DNA of 64,000 nucleotides from Haematobia irritans (lineage: Eukaryota > Arthropoda > Insecta > Diptera > Muscidae): NCBI RefSeq assembly GCF_050003625.1, contig NC_134400.1, forward strand, positions 51,712,066 to 51,776,065, in the 5' to 3' direction. Numbering within the stretch: the first letter of the stretch is position 1; each line of letters opens with the position of its first letter. Shown here piece by piece: positions 1 through 11,429 of this stretch. The notes below the pieces were generated by a model. The model worked only from the letters and a program-made list of their open reading frames with translations. It was not told where the DNA came from and ran no database searches. Both the position numbers and the translations under genes were made by a program.

Positions 1-275
1 TTACTGAGTCTTGTTGGAATGTCAATGGTCTGCTGCCGAAAGGTTTGTTTGTCCAGGGCTTCGATACCGTCATTAGGACATTTGCCCGTCTGCAAGTATC
101 ACGGTAACGAGCAACGGTAAAAGATTTATTCAAATTTAATTCCTGTATGACTCTAACGAATGTCACATCTGGTTTTCCAGTCAAGTATAAAGCTATCACG
201 CTTGAATTCCATCACGAATTGCTGAATTCCTGACTGCAATAAGTTTGCTGCAATACATATTAGCCACCCTCTATA
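1..275 (-). pseudogene. mariner (maT-like) transposase fossil, cut by window start
   Basis: On the minus strand a single frame runs from a region resembling the N-terminal helix-turn-helix of mariner transposases (ALYLTGKPDVTFV, then LNKSFTVARYRDT) directly into VSKPWTNKPFG and FQQDSV at positions 2-67. FQQDS is the block around the second catalytic Asp in mariner/maT families. The region carrying the first catalytic Asp is missing, so this is an internally deleted copy. The outer 5' end lies near 265-275, where ATTAGCCACCCTCTA resembles the terminal repeat of the related fossil at 8832-9605. In-frame stops occur upstream. The rest of the element lies outside the window. Confidence 0.6.
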
Positions 276-821
276 TATTTCTTCATCGGCGAGAAATTCT
301 AGGACGATGTCCAGTTGGTGCATATTTGTTTTTGTCTCCAAGCAGGTATAGATCTAATATAGCCTCCATAACGAGGGACCCGCCAATTTGGGTTTTTGAC
401 CACGTAGACAAGGTAAATTTTACATGGATGTTTGTGATGTATATCGGTTCGAGTTATGGTATAGACAGATTTCCCTATTTGATACAGATCGAATTCCCAT
501 GAATTTTTCAAATTGTGTTTTTGTGGGGAATTTTTCATCATATTCCTAATTTAATAATCCTAATTTAGAACATATTTTATATTTTTTAACATTCTTTATT
601 TGGAATATTTTCAGGAAGTCTTATTAAATATAAATATAGCTTTTATATCTGTAGATATTGATATCTATAGATATATCCTAAATATTGTGTAATATTTGTG
701 ACCTTAAATTTGGAATTTGTTATTCGCTCAACTAACTTAATGCAGACATTACTCGCAGATATCTGCTATTCGTATTGGCGATTTTCTATTTGTGAATGGT
801 GGTCATTATCAATTGACCCTT
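276..821. other. AT-rich stretch with mini-me debris, no gene
   Basis: Positions 285-500 hold weak mini-me-like words (GAGAAATTCTAGGACG, AGCCTCCATA, ATATCGGTTCGAG) matching the mmC style of the next repeat. The remainder is plain AT-rich DNA with no convincing open frame or known element. Confidence 0.4.
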
Positions 822-2500
822 TTTATACCCACCACCATAGAATGGTGACGGGGGTATAATAAGTTTGTCATTCCGTTTGTAACACATCGAAAAATCGATT
901 TCCGACTATATAAAGTATATATTCTTGATCAGGGAGAAATTCTAGGACGACATAGCCATGTCCGTCTGTATGTCTAGCTGTTGTAATCACGATGCAGTCT
1001 TCAATAATAAAGCAATCGTGCTGAAATTTCGCACAAACTCGTCTTTTGTCTGCAGGAAGGTCAAGTTCGAAGATGGGCTATATCGGTCGAAGTTTTGATA
1101 TAGTCCATAAATTGGAAATCTAGAGGTATTTTAGGACCACAAAGAGGTGTGCCAAAAATGGTGAGTATCGGTCCATATAGACCGATCTCCCGATTATATT
1201 TCTAGGGCTTCTAGAATCGGTAGTTTCTATCCAATTCGCCTGAAATTGGAAATCTAGAAGTATTTTAGCACCATAAACAGGTGTGCCAAATGGCGACTAT
1301 CGGTTGATGTTTGGTATAGCCCCCATATAGACCGATTTCCCGATTTTACTTCTTGGGCTTCTAAAATCCGTAGTTATTATCCAATTGGTTTGAAATTTGA
1401 AATCTAGAGGTATTTTAGGACCATAAAGAGGTGTGATAGCCCCCATATAGACCGATCTCCAGTTTTTACTTCTAAATCTCTAGTTTTTATCCTATTTGCC
1501 TGAAATTAGAATCTAGAGGTATTTTAAAACCCCAAAGAGGTGTGCTGAAAATGATGAGTATCGGACCATGTTTCCATGCCTCCATATAGACCGATCTCCA
1601 GATTTTATTCTTGGGCTTATAGAAACCGTAGTTTTTATCCAACTTGCCTGAAATTGGAAATCTAGAGGTATTTTAGGACCATAAATAGGTATACCGAAAA
1701 TAGTAAGTATAGGTCCATGTTTTGATATAGCCATCAAATAGACCGATCTCCCGATATTACTTTTTGGGCTTCTAGAAACCGTAATTGTTGTCCACTTTGC
1801 CTGAAATCGAAAATCTGAAGGTTTTTAGGAATATAAATAGGTGTGCATGAAATGATTTTATTTTTTTGGCTTCTAGAATCCGTAGTTTTTATCTAATTTG
1901 CCTGAAATGAGAAATCTAGAGGTATTTTAGGACCTTCAATATGAGAGCCGAAAATGGCGTGTATTGGTCCATGTTTTGGTTTATCTCCCAAATAGACCGA
2001 TCTCCTGATTTTACTTCTTGGGTTTTTAGAAACCATAGTTTTTATCAAATTTACATGAAATTTTAAATCTAGAAGTATTTTAGGAACATAAAGAGGTGTG
2101 CCGAAAATGGTGAATATCGGTCCATGTGCACTGATAATGAAAATTGCTTGAAACTGAATTATAGTTTCCAGATTTTACTTCTGGTAATCATTTAAATAAT
2201 GGGGTTAAAAATCTACAGATGTTAGATTTTAAATCAAGGCGTTATTTCATCGTTTTCTTGCACACTTGCACACGATGTTTATGATTCCTCTAAAACTCAA
2301 ACAAATATGGATCTTATAAATCCAGAATCTGATCTAGTCTTCATAGGTAAAATCTTTGAATTTATCTTCAGGAAGTGTACTGGTTAAACTGATCTGCTTG
2401 TCATCAAATCCCCCTGAAATTTTCACCGGAAACTATAATATTTGATTCATGGTGGTGGGTATTTAAGATTCGGCCTGGCCGAACTTACTGCTTTATATGG
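822..2500 (-). repeat. mini-me-like family C (mmC) copy
   Basis: This copy lies in reverse orientation. It opens with the tail hairpin TATACCCACCACCATAG...GGGGGTATA and the words GTCATTCCGTTTGTAACACATCG and GTCCGTCTGTATGTC. It closes at 2450-2500 with GGTGGTGGGTATTTAAGATTCGGCC and GGCCGAAC, which is the head. Between about 1100 and 2120 a module of roughly 120-160 bp recurs, with ATAGACCGATCTCC at about 1181, 1331, 1451, 1590, 1742 and 1993. The architecture matches non-coding mini-me/DINE-1-type (Helentron-like) elements. No protein is encoded. Confidence 0.75.
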
Positions 2501-3320
2501 TTGTTTCATTTAACCCTCATATTAATTTCGATGTTTACACCAATAGTTGAGATAATTATCCCAATTTGGCCAGTGCAAGGAATACGAATAATGAATCCTT
2601 TTTATCAAGTTACCTTAAATGCTACTGTATATCCTTCCCCTCGCACCAGGCAAGCCATTCCCAATTGCATGTGTATATGTGAATGGGTGGAAAGCAACAA
2701 AACCTAAAAGCAAGGAAAAATAGATTGTCCACATTTCTAAAAAAAAAACGAAGGAAGGCATTGTGGAATAAAAAGGATTTGCCTTTGATGTTCCATCTCC
2801 TTCCTCATGGACAACAGTGGCAATAACAAAGCGCAAAAAAGGAAATGGTTTCCGGTAAACAATGACCAGTCATTGCTGTTGCTGTTATTTATTGCAATAT
2901 TTGTGACCTCTGAGTATGGACACGTATTAATTTGCCGATTTTCTTTTTTCTCCCATATCCTGGGACACAACTGAGGTTTCACCACATCTATATGGGTTCG
3001 GTCCAGTATTGCCAATTAGTTTTGGAATTTACAGAACTTTTTTGTGAAATATTTGTTAAATGTGAGGCCCTAAACAGGCAGAAATTGGACAGAACCTTGA
3101 ATATGCAGCATTCTTGGTATTCGGAGATATGACTTCAAATTTTATTTCGTTTATTATTACGTAAGGAACAATTTTTTAAAACATCCATTTTTTTGGGAAT
3201 TAAAAATATGAACTAAAACCTTTGAATCTTTTGAGCTAATTATGATATCATTGTGTTTTTCATTAAGTTTTGCAAGAAAAATTGTTTTATGAAATATATG
3301 TTAATAAAGCTTTAATTTCT
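2501..3320. other. unassigned stretch
   Basis: I see no repeat family, transposase motif or plausible gene here. Short open frames on both strands have no recognisable motif. This may be a remnant of unique host DNA. Confidence 0.4.
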
Positions 3321-3552
3321 TATACCCTCCACCATAGGCTGGGTGGTATACCAAACTTTGCCATTCCATTTGTAACACGTCGAAATATTGGACTAAAATT
3401 CCATAAAGTATATATTTTCTGGGTCGTGGTGAAATTCTGAGTCGATCTAAGGATGTCCGTCCGTCTTTTGAAATCACACTTCCGAGCAAAGCAAGCTATC
3501 GACTTGAAACTTGGCAAGTAGTTGTTATTGATACATGTCGGATTGTATTGTA

Positions 3553-4320
3553 AGGGTGGTTAAATTGTAAGGGCCGATATTGAATGTGAACCACACCTAA
3601 ACGGCAAGTTTTTTCCGAATTTTATTTGACATTTCTCTATTTCAGACTTACTCAATTTCAACCATGGACGTCGTGAATGGGCAAAATGGTTCCAAGAAAT
3701 GCAACAGTGGATGATCAATTTTCGAAGAAAATCATCTTCAGTGATGAGGCACATTTTCACCTCAGTAGATTCGTCAATAAACAGAATTGTCGCATTTGGG
3801 CGAATGAGAATCCAAGAGTGATTGTCGAAAAACTAATGCACCCACAAAGAGTGACTGTTTGGTGCGGTTTATGGGCTGGCGGCATCATCGGGCCGTATTT
3901 TTTCCAAAATGAGGCCGGTCAGGCAGTTACTGCGAATGGTGTTCGCTATCGTGAGATGATAACGAACTTTTTATGGCCCGAATTGGAAGATATGGATGTG
4001 GACGATATGTGGTTTCAGCAGGACGGTGCCACTTGCCACACAGCTAACGAAACAATGGCTCTTTTGCGCAACAAATTCAATGGCCGTGTTATCTCACGTA
4101 ATGGCGATGTCAATTGGCCGCCAAGATCATGTCATCGAAAATTTGGACCATCGGATGAAGGTGTGCCACCGAGGTCGCGGCATCCATTTGGCCGATATTT
4201 TGTCCCATGCATAATTGAGTAATACCAATATATCATAATAAAATAAAATTACAATAATTTCCTAAATAGTTTGTGTTTTATTCAAAATAAACATCGGCCC
4301 TTGAAATTTTAACCACCCTT
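3553..4320 (+). mobile_element. mariner-type element, internally deleted
   Basis: It is flanked by TA dinucleotides (3551-3552 and 4321-4322). The ends are inverted copies: AGGGTGGTTAAATTGTAAGG...GGCCGAT on the left, and on the right the reverse complement of AAGGGTGGTTAAAATTTCAAG followed by GGCCGATG. At about 768 bp it is much shorter than a full Tc1/mariner element, and both the N-terminal transposase domain and the last catalytic block are missing. It sits inside a reverse mmA copy. Confidence 0.8.
3677..4222 (+). pseudogene. mariner-type transposase fragment, third catalytic block deleted
   Basis: The frame contains IIFSDEAHFHLSRFVNKQNC (first catalytic Asp), TVWCGLWAGGIIGPYFF and MWFQQDGATCHTANETM (second catalytic Asp). 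It reaches WPPRSC and then runs into unrelated residues where related copies in this window have CDLTPLDYF, so the third acidic residue has been deleted. Upstream, residues like RREWAKW and DDQFSKK are in shifted frames, showing a frameshift just before the first Asp. The N-terminal DNA-binding domain is absent. The gene is clearly dead and differs in sequence from the three copies at 34.4, 46.0 and 62.2 kb, so it is a separate family in the Tc1/mariner superfamily. Confidence 0.85.
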
Positions 4321-4450
4321 TACATGGACCATATCGGAACACTTTAATATATAGCCCCCATATAAACCGACCCCAGATTTGGCTTGCGGAGGCTCTTGGA
4401 GAAGCATATTTCATCAGATCCGCTTGAAATTTGCTACGAAGTGTTAATAT

Positions 4451-4761
4451 CCCAGCAAAAAATATTTTAGCAGTAAAATTTAGTTGCGTTTTTTGGTATA
4501 CAATTAAGTAGGCAGTGCATCCACACTGCATGTATCGGCGGCAATAACGTAAACGAGTAATCAAAGAAGTTTATGATCATTCGTTTACGTTATTGCAACC
4601 AATTCATGCAGTATAGATGCGCGAAAGGTAGTGCTGTTTTCTTTCATACCAATAACAATATTGCTCACTTCTGATTTGCTTGATACGGTTGTTTTGTAAG
4701 CAGTTGGTACTGCCTCTCTCCCTTACAATCCTGCTGAAATAGTGCTCCATTTTTAGCTGGG
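4451..4761. mobile_element. short CCCAGC inverted-repeat element with internal palindrome
   Basis: The ends are CCCAGCAAAAAATA and TTTTTAGCTGGG. The flanks repeat ATAT (4447-4450 and 4762-4765), and mmA sequence resumes on both sides (GTGTTA... / ...TTTAACAACCATGC). Inside, 4517-4556 and 4581-4620 form 40-nt inverted arms centred on a perfect AATAACGTAAACGA stem. The partly matching element at 60159-63284 keeps the same palindrome. There is no coding capacity. Confidence 0.7.
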
Positions 4762-4817
4762 ATATTACCTTTAACAACCATGCACAAATTGCTTCATGTA
4801 GGTCTATAAATAAATAA

Positions 4818-5054
<237 letters not shown>

Positions 5055-5061
5055 CCATATA

Positions 5062-5098
5062 GAGGATCCGCAAGCCAGATTGGGCTTGCGGGTCCTCT
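5062..5098. repeat. inverted junction of two mmA half-modules
   Basis: AGAGGATCCGCAAGCC and GGCTTGCGGGTCCTCT are 16-nt arms with one mismatch around a 5-nt centre. Both arms are the same mmA module word (AGAGGNNCCGCAAGCC) in opposite orientations, so the site is a head-on junction of mmA modules rather than a random hairpin. Confidence 0.75.
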
Positions 5099-5102
5099 AC
5101 AC

Positions 5103-5740
5103 TGAAAAAAATATTGACCTAATATGAACGATTATGCAACCCAAATTTTAGGACACGCAATTTACCCAATTTTAAGGAAAATTTAAAATAACGAAGTTTC
5201 AAATAAAATAAAGTTTTTAACCTTTGCTTCAAACATTATTTTTCATTAAATTTAGAACACAAAACGTGGGAATTTTGAGTCATACCATTAAAGCGTATGT
5301 CTTTGAGCTAAGAAATTAAATTAAAAAAAAACATTTTTGATTTGACTATATCGTCTTTAAATTAACTGAAATATTGAATCTTTAGATTTAAGATACAAAT
5401 GCTTCAAATATAGACTAAGAATTATTTTGATAATTTTGCATTATTGGTTTAAAGTTGTTTTGGAGTTAGGAAAACAAATTGCTTTGAAGCATTTGTTAGA
5501 AATTGAATTTTTAAGTCGCCAAAATCTTTTAACGAAGGTCAAAATCTTTGGATCCAAATATAAAACATCAAACTTGTAAAACTTATTACCAAATATTTTG
5601 ACCTTTCCTTCAGGATTCTTCTAAGATCAATTATATTAAAATTAGGATACAGATCTAATTTCTTGAATTTTCATTCTCATTTTGTGAAATATTAATAAAG
5701 CTATACACGTACAAATTCCAGTTTAAAAACTACTCAGAAA
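5103..5740 (+). mobile_element. CACTGAAAA-type element, one end only
   Basis: It starts CACTGAAAAAAATATTG, the same terminus as the elements at 33925 and 39671. The 3' end (TTTTTCAGTG) is not found before the mmA head at 5741. The AT-rich body contains repeated AAATCTTT-type words and no coding signal. Its right boundary is therefore uncertain. Confidence 0.45.
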
Positions 5741-7370
5741 CAAGTATATACAGCCATAACTTCGGCCAGGCCGAATCCTATGTACCCTCCACCATGGATT
5801 GCGTAGAAACTTCTACTAAAGACGGCCATCAAGGAATCTTAAAACTTCTTAACATCATCTTCTAAATTGTAAGTTAGTCCATGTGGGATAGTAGACAAAA
5901 GAAAAGTCGATTTAATACGTATATATTCAGTTCTTTACCGATACATGTAGGGAAGAAATAATTACGAACCGATATGACCTTTTGAGCAGTAATTATAGAG
6001 TCAGAATTGAAATATGGGGGTTCTTAATTTTGCAAAATATTCCTCTCCAACTATGAAATGCTTCATAAATTTTCTATAGAAATAACATTTTGACAAAAGT
6101 TTCTACAGAAACAAAATTCTGACAAAATTTTCTAAAGAAATAAAAATTTGATAAATTTTTATAGAAATAAATTTTTAACAAAATTTTCTATAGAAATTAT
6201 GTTTTGACAAAATTTTCTGAAGAAATAAAATGTTGACAAAATTTTCTACAGAAATAAAATTTTGACAAAATTTTCTATAGAAATAACATTTCGACAAAAT
6301 TTTCTATAGTAATAAAATTTTGGTAGATTATTTTTGGCTAGAGTGGCAATCGTGATTATTAACCGAAAAGGGTCAATTTTTCTGTGATTTGGGATCGGTT
6401 TATCTCGAGGCTATATATAACTTTAGATTAATACGGACCAATTTCGGCATGTTATCGGTCATATACTAACGCAATGTACCAAATTTTAATCGGATGAATT
6501 TTGCTAATTCAAGAGGCTCCGGAGATCAAATCTGGGGATATGGACAACTTTTGCATTCCATATACTAACACCATGTACCAAATTTCAGCCGGATCGGATC
6601 CAATTTGCTTCTCTTTGATGCTCCGCAAGCCAAATCTGTGGATCGGTTTATATGGGGGCTATATATAATTATGGACCGATGTGGACCAATTTTTGTATGG
6701 TTTTTAGAGACCATATACCAAGACTATGTATACAATTTCAACCGGATCGGATCCAATTTGCTTCTCTTTGATGCTCCGCAAGCCAAATCTGGGGATCGGT
6801 TTATATGGGGGCTATATAAATTATGGACCGATGTGGACCAATTTTTACTTGGTTGTTGGAGACCATATACTAATACCATGTACTAAATTTCAGCCGGATC
6901 GGATGAAATTTGCTTCTCTTAGAGGATCCGGAAACCAAATCTGGGGATCGGTTTATATGGGCGCTATATATAATTATGGACCGATGTGGACCAATTTCTG
7001 CATGGTTGTTGGAGACCATATACCAACACTGTTTACAAAATTTCAGCTAGATCTGATGAAATATGCTTCTCTTAGATGCTCCGCAAGCCAAATCTGGGGG
7101 TCCGTTTATATGGGGGCTATACGTAAAAGTGATCCGATATGGCCCATTTGCAATACCGTCCGACCTACATCAATAACAATTACTTATGTAAAGTTTCAAG
7201 TCGATAGCTTGTTTCGTTCGGAAGTTAGCGTGATTTCAAAAGACGGACGGACATGCTTAGATCGACTCAGAATGTCACCACGACCCAGAATATATATACT
7301 TTATGGGGTCTTAGAGCAATATTTCGATGTGTTACAAACGGAATGACCAAGTTAATATACCCCCATCCTA
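5741..7370 (+). repeat. mmA copy, tail cut at the DD37E insertion
   Basis: The head CAAGTATATACAGCCATAAC and TTCGGCCAGGCCGAA starts it. A block of 28-bp TTCTATAGAAATAAAATTT repeats follows (about 6060-6330), then modules with TATATGGGGGCTATATATAA, then the core CGGACGGACATGCTTAGATC and ATATATACTTTATGGGGTC. The terminal hairpin is cut at CCCCCATCC-TA, where the next element begins, and the GGTGGAGGGTATA side is not found after it. Non-coding. Confidence 0.85.
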
Positions 7371-8627
7371 AAGGGTGATACGGTCAAAATTTGGTCAATA
7401 TAAACTTGACGTATTTCTTTCAATTTTGCATTTAAAAAACCTGAACACCCCTCATTTTGAAGGTGTGTGTGTGTGTAGAATGTTGCTCCTATTTTGATTT
7501 TGGAATTCACTCTTCAGTTGTCAAAATGCCGTCCAAGCAAGAAGAGCAGCGTATCAAAATTTTGCTCGCACATCGCGAAAATCCGAGCTACTCGCACGCA
7601 AAGCTGGCAAAATCGCTAAAAGCTGCCAAATCAACCGTTACAAATGTAATTAAAGTGTTTGGGGGAAATCGAAAACCGGAAGCCGCTGAGACGACAAAGA
7701 GAGTTGCCGGTAGTTTCAAGCGAAACCCTAACCTCTCTCTCCGAGATGCCGCAAATAAGCTGGGTGTATCGTCTACAACCGTGCATCGAGCCAAAAAACG
7801 AGCCGGACTATCGACTTACAAGAAAGTAGTGACTCCAAATCGCGATGATAAACAAAATACGACGGCCAAAGCGCGATCCCGGAGGCTGTACACGACGATG
7901 CTGACGAAGTTTGACTGCGTGGTAATGGACGACGAAACCTACGTCAAAGCCGACTACAAGCAGCTTCCGGGACGGGAGTTTTATACGGCAAAAGGAAGGG
8001 GAAAGGTAGCAGATATTTTCAAGCACATAAACCTGTAAAAGTTCGCAAAGAAATATCTGGTTTTGCAATCCATCTGTACCTGGTGCTTGAAAAGCATCAT
8101 TTTCATAGCTTCCGGGACTGTCAACCAAGAAATTTACGTGAAAGAGTGTTTGAATAAACGTCTGATGACTTTCCTGAATAAACACGGTTGTTCCGTACTG
8201 TTTTGGCCGGATTTGGCATCTTGCCATTACGGTAAAAAGGCCATGGATTGGTACGCCGCCAACAACGTGCAGGTGGTTCCCAAGGACAAGAACCCTCCCA
8301 ACACGCCAGAGCTCCGCCCAATTGAGAAATACTGGGCTATTGTCAAGCGGACCCTAAGGAAGACCAAAACAACTGCTAAGGACGAGCAGCAGTTCAAGGC
8401 AAAATGGCTTTCTGCGGCGAAGAAGGTGGCTGTACAAAATCTGATGGCAGGTGTCAAGCGTGAGGCCCGGCAATTCGGATTTGGAAAAGCGAAAGCCTAA
8501 CTGAATATTTTTCCTGAATTTTATACTAATTGAACTTGAAAAAGAAATTTAATTTGATTTTTTAAATAAACGATTTCACCGATTTACACGCGTTTTCCCT
8601 TGACCAAATTTTGACCGTATCACCCTT
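7371..8627 (+). mobile_element. Tc1/mariner element of DD37E type, nearly full length
   Basis: It is bounded by TA on both sides (7369-7370 and 8628-8629). The terminal inverted repeats are AAGGGTGATACGGTCAAAAT followed by TTGGTCAA, matching the right end in reverse complement. At about 1257 bp with one transposase frame it has the normal size for the superfamily. A second copy is at 27388-29135. The spacing of catalytic residues (see the transposase entry) matches the ITmD37E group first described from mosquitoes. Confidence 0.93.
7526..8500 (+). pseudogene. DD37E Tc1/mariner transposase, one stop and one 12-codon deletion
   Basis: The start at MPSKQEEQRIKILLAHREN fits the family better than the ATG-like codon upstream. 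Residues ~1-110 hold paired helix-turn-helix domains (SYSHAKLAKSLKAAKSTV and LSLRDAANKLGVSSTTVH). VVMDDETYVK carries the first Asp, LFWPDLASCHYGKKAM the second, and RPIEKYW the final Glu. I count 37 residues between the second Asp and the Glu. A TAA at 8036-8038 replaces the TCA seen in the other copy, and the same frame continues to 8500. Twelve codons present in the 27.5-kb copy (starting ERLLTARKSG) are missing after VFG, at a GGGG repeat. It is therefore inactive but only recently so. Confidence 0.9.
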
Positions 8628-8831
8628 TATATATCGCGAACTTATATCCTGCAAAGAAAAATCATAGAATTCCTGATTTGACAGCTAAAACCAACTTTCA
8701 ACAGGTTATCCCGTGAACCCACTAGTGACACACAAACTTGCAAACATAGAGGAAACACCTCAGCTTTCACAAAATTATGTTGATATCTTTATCCGTTCAA
8801 TAGTTGCAGAAGTGTTTCCAATAAATAGCGA

Positions 8832-9605
8832 TTATGAAACACAATGCGCTGCACGAACGTGCCTCGGTGGTATTTTCGTCCATTCACGGCGAAGCGCTAT
8901 AATCTCAATAGACATTTTAGTGTCAACCGCTACAGCGGCCCAAACCATTACCTCCGATGAGGATTCAGTTATGGTGGCCAATCGCATGTCTACATTTTCA
9001 GGTGACCTCTTTGGCAGGTAAACCCGATAATATGGTTTGTTCACAAACTGCACAATCTGGAATAGTTTCCCATCGGAGATAATCAAATTCGATAACTGGT
9101 CACTTTCGTGCATGGGAAGTCACTCCTTGTCTCTTTCCAGTCGAACTTTTTTGTGCGTCGGTGAGCTCTTGCATTCTTTAGAACTTCGATAGCTTTAGCC
9201 CAATAGACTGTATCTAAGTTAGCTGGAAATATAGGGCTGCCACTATAGCTAACATAGCCAAAGCTCATTTCTCAACATGTGTTGCATCCGTTCTAGCGAT
9301 GTGTTCAGCTTACGAGCAAGTATTCTACCACTACGGCGTGAATTTCGATCATAAAATAAAATATAAAGCAATCACACTATCACTAATCACGCTTAGGCCG
9401 ATAGCTTATAGTTGCTAGTGGCCGTATAAACAAGTTCATTATAATTTGTAATTAAAATAAATTATGTAATAAATAAATAATCACGCTTGAATTCCATCAT
9501 GAATATCTATATTTCTGAATGCAATAGATCAAAATGCGACTTAGAGGTTTAGAAATGATTGAAAGCTGAAGTTGATTGCAGTATATATCGGCCACCCTGT
9601 AGAGT
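8832..9605 (-). pseudogene. mariner (maT-like) transposase fossil
   Basis: On the minus strand, LIISDGKLFQIVQFVNKPYY and RVYLPKRSPENVDMRLAT, then EVMVWAAVA, correspond to the first catalytic Asp block of mariner/maT transposases (SDEK... VMVWA). Upstream residues such as LNTSLERMQHML occur in other frames, so there are several frameshifts. The right boundary near 9595-9605 (CGGCCACCCTGTA) matches the terminal repeat of the fossil at 1-275, and both share ATCACGCTTGAATTCCATCA just inside. The left end is not resolved. Positions 8628-8831 before it show nothing I recognise. Confidence 0.7.
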
Positions 9606-9760
9606 CTCTATGGCTCCAAATAAATTCGGGTGTCTATTTTATTTGATTAATTTATTTCAAAGACCTGTACAACAAGAATGTGTGCAGGTGTCTATGGTGA
9701 AAATTGGGGGTTTTATCAGCATGTGCGTGAAGATTGTAAATTGTAAATTGTAAATAGCTA

Positions 9761-10123
9761 ATGGTGATTTCGAGTGGTAAAGAATATGTTGCATATTTTA
9801 CACCCCCCATAAATCAAAAATTTTTGTTCGATTGGAAAATTCAGTGCAGCCTACCCAAAATGTGCACGTTCTATTGACGAGGAGTTACCCATCGCAAGAG
9901 CAAAAGTGCAACCCATTTTATACCGTAACTGGTCTACGTGTAAAATCGAAATATTTCCGCCAAATTTCTTTTGTTTTGATTTTATATCAGTGTTGCACCA
10001 TTTTTGTTCGTTTTCACACGTAAACGGCGTTGTCATTGCAAGGGGTTTCGGCAACACTGTGGTAACACCATAAAATGTTGTACCATTTGTATGCAACACT
10101 TTTTTTCCAAACGAAAACACCAT
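9761..10123. mobile_element. small inverted-repeat insertion (ATGGTGNTTTCG ends)
   Basis: The ends are ATGGTGATTTCG and CGAAAACACCAT. It separates two parts of the fold-back left arm that are contiguous in the right arm (GTAAATAGC then AAGACACA), so it is an insertion. The target duplication is unclear. The interior has repeated GTTGCACCAT / GTTGTACCATTT words. Non-coding. Confidence 0.6.
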
Positions 10124-10296
10124 AAGACACATACCAGCCAGATTTAGCCGCGCACCGAATGGGTTAAGTGAGTTATGCTAAGGCGACCAAAAAATTGTTA
10201 TATATATTTTGACTTTTGGACCACTATTAAATTAACTAGGAGCGCACTTTCAGAAAATAAGGTCACATAGATCAAAAACACAAGAACGATTGACAT

Positions 10297-11381
10297 CCCA
10301 GCAAAAAAAGAGCTTCCAAAAAAGTAGTTTGGATCCCCAATCTGTGATCCGGAAATAGTGCAAACTTGGATCACCTCCAATGAATTTTACATGGGCTTGT
10401 CATAGGACGGAAGTACTCCCTTTTTGGATCCTTTGCATTGCTTTAGAAGTTGTGCCCTGGAAGTTAATTTGAATGAAGAAATTTAAAAAGCGAAAAAAAA
10501 AAACAAATTTTTTTCAACCAATTTCACTTTTTTTTCATCCATATGTTTTATTACACACTTATTTTCCAATTATCTAATTTTTACAATTTGAAAAACTTTT
10601 TCGCTCCGACCAGGGGTTGAACCTGGGTTTGCTGGCACCATAACAGAACGCCTTAGCACACTCAGCCACAAACGCCATTGAACATAAAGCGTCGAAAGGT
10701 CAATTCAAATGTTTGTGATATGATCGTAATACGCACCAAGGAATAACATTCTAAGTGCTTCTCGAGATGTTATTTATTAGTATGAACGAAAAAATAAGAA
10801 ACGCAGGTTCAAATCTCACCAGGGGCAATTTTTTTATCAAATATTTTTCTAAAAAATTATTTTTTATGTCATGCATCGTTTTTATTTTTTATTTTCGGCC
10901 TATATTTTCGTATAAATATATTTTTCCATTAAAAATCAACAAAAAAATTAAAAATTCTCGTAATTTGCAAAACCTTCTCAAAAGAACTTCCATGGAAGCG
11001 AAAAAGTCAAACGGCACAGGTTCAAATCCCAGCGGGGATGAAATTTATTGTTTTTTAAAATAATTTTTTAATTTTTTTATTAATTTTCTATTTTTTTAGT
11101 TTTACAAATAAATAATAAATAGTTTTCTATTTTTTTGTAAAATTTAATTGTCCAAAATTTGCACTTAAAATAGCCTGATTACGTTCTTTGTAATACTTGT
11201 CCACAAGGACTGCATCGGAAGTGGAAAAAATCATTGGGGGATCCCACTATGCGCTTTAGAAGAAATGTTTGTGGACTTGTCCAAAAGAACTGCATCGGAA
11301 GTTGAAAAAACTCGATGGGGAATTCTGGGATGGGCTTTAAAAGAAATGTTTGTGGAACAACTTCCAATTTCTTTTGCTGGG
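10297..11381. mobile_element. long CCCAGC inverted-repeat element with tRNA-like sequence
   Basis: The ends are CCCAGCAAAAAAAGAGCTTC and its partner AACTTCCAATTTCTTTTGCTGGG in reverse order, flanked by AT on both sides. The uninterrupted target is visible in the right arm of the fold-back (GATATTGTAG). Shared inner words with the element at 58614-59189 (ACATGGGCTTGTCATAGGAC) define one family. A tRNA-like block lies at 10601-10676 on the minus strand, and two more B-box-like pieces lie on the plus strand near 10805 and 11020. There is no protein. Confidence 0.75.
10601..10676 (-). other. tRNA-like sequence (Leu/Ser-style A and B boxes)
   Basis: Reading the minus strand, TGGCTGAGTGTGCTAAGGC matches a type II tRNA A-box region, and CAGGTTCAACCCCTGG is a B box with a T-stem. 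The anticodon stem and acceptor stem do not pair well in my folding, so this is more likely a tRNA-derived Pol III promoter remnant than a working tRNA. Confidence 0.55.
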
Positions 11382-11429
11382 ATATTGTAGAAATAAGACC
11401 GCACTAATGGATCCTCAATTTTTATAAAT

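Noticed and set aside
7370..7371. Deliberate targeting of the mmA tail-hairpin loop by DD37E
   Set aside because: The far side of the hairpin is not found after the element, so the exact empty site cannot be shown; any TA is a valid target.
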